Shown here piece after piece: positions 14,215-14,416 of a stretch of 14,416 nt of DNA. This DNA comes from an uncultured Collinsella sp. GTDB taxonomy: Bacteria; Actinomycetota; Coriobacteriia; Coriobacteriales; Coriobacteriaceae. Both the position numbers and the translations under genes were made by a program. Numbering within the stretch: the stretch's first letter is position 1; the number at the start of each line of letters is the position of its first letter. The notes below the pieces were generated by a model, which did no database searches, was not told where the DNA came from, and saw nothing but the letters and a program-made list of their open reading frames with translations. The stretch is from the NCBI GenBank assembly GCA_958421655.1, contig CATZMG010000057.1, positions 1-14,416 on the forward strand. The letters run 5' to 3'.

Positions 14215-14243
14215 GAACAAAAGCGCGGCCTAAAAGGCCGCGC
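14215..14243 (-). terminator. Rho-independent terminator pointing left
   Basis: The stem GCGCGGCC (14223-14230) with GGCCGCGC (14236-14243) has a 5-nt loop and is followed on the minus strand by TTTTGTTC (complement of 14215-14222). It would end a minus-strand transcript arriving from the right, beyond the IS3-like end. Confidence 0.7.
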
Positions 14244-14259
14244 ACCATCTTTATTCAGA

Positions 14260-14360
14260 TTAGTTATTGCCCGTAACGGCAGCGCCGAGGCAACGCAGGC
14301 CCGAGGGCGACCTTCCTTTCCGGCGCACTCCGCAGGACGAAAACCCCCGCCGCACGTAGT
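14260..14360 (-). pseudogene. Possible 3' remnant of a gene cut by the IS3-like element
   Basis: An open frame on the minus strand ends ...GAAVTGNN and TAA (14260-14262), 17 nt before a strong terminator in the same direction, and it is open without a start codon context up to the IS3-like end at about 14361. The Arg/Gly/Ser-rich translation (RRGFSSCGVRRKGRSPSG) matches no family I recognise, so it may be non-coding instead. Confidence 0.2.
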
Positions 14361-14416
14361 GTGAACTGCCTCCCATTTCTTGGACACGAGAAATGGGAGG
14401 CTTTTTATGCGTGTCG
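14361..14416 (+). mobile_element. Left end of an IS3-family (IS150-like) insertion sequence, cut by the window edge
   Basis: The sequence TGAACTGCCTCCCATTTCTT followed by GGACACG resembles the left inverted repeat of IS150-group elements, which begin TGTACTGCACCCATTTT and continue with TTGGAC. It forms a 13-bp stem (14368-14380 with 14389-14401) around TGGACACG. GGGAGG (14396-14400 region) lies 6 nt before an ATG at 14407, which would start orfA; only MRV is visible. The stem plus TTTTT could also act as a plus-strand terminator. Confidence 0.45.

Overview
The window looks like chromosomal DNA of an intestinal actinobacterium of class Coriobacteriia, most probably Collinsella. This is inferred from the high GC content, a sortase-anchored giant surface protein with a LANTG motif, and the density of palindromic intergenic repeats. 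It is not proven by any marker gene in the window.

Layout from left to right. Positions 62-4150 (minus) carry a 1362-residue secreted wall-anchored protein with FG-GAP-like motifs, a fibronectin III-like and an Ig-like domain, and an LPxTG-type anchor. Its upstream gap (4151-4950) has no convincing gene. It holds a short direct repeat, an array of eight 61/62-bp units that are each an imperfect palindrome, and a 137-bp long hairpin. Next on the minus strand come a flavodoxin-like protein (4951-5502) and a two-gene operon (9336 down to 5623) for a heterodimeric ABC exporter with one degenerate ATP site. The following gap (9337-9858) contains the SRP RNA gene ffs with its promoter and terminator, and a second long palindrome beside it. 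Then come a TadA-glycerate kinase fusion gene (minus), a divergent tRNA-Ser(UGA), a TetR-type regulator (minus) and a divergent lemA gene (plus) with a clear terminator.

The right end (13203-14416) is a mobile-element zone. It contains a 200-bp MITE-like element with 20-bp terminal inverted repeats, a complete IS200-type element (tnpA with a hairpin at each end and a stem that hides the tnpA ribosome binding site), a run of strong hairpins, and the likely left end of an IS3/IS150-type element cut by the window edge.

The genes do not form one pathway. The window is a housekeeping segment (tRNA editing, SRP RNA, tRNA-Ser, LemA, exporter) interspersed with repeat-rich gaps. The points most worth following up are the 62-bp palindrome array, the two long hairpins, the MITE-like element and the tadA-glycerate kinase fusion.
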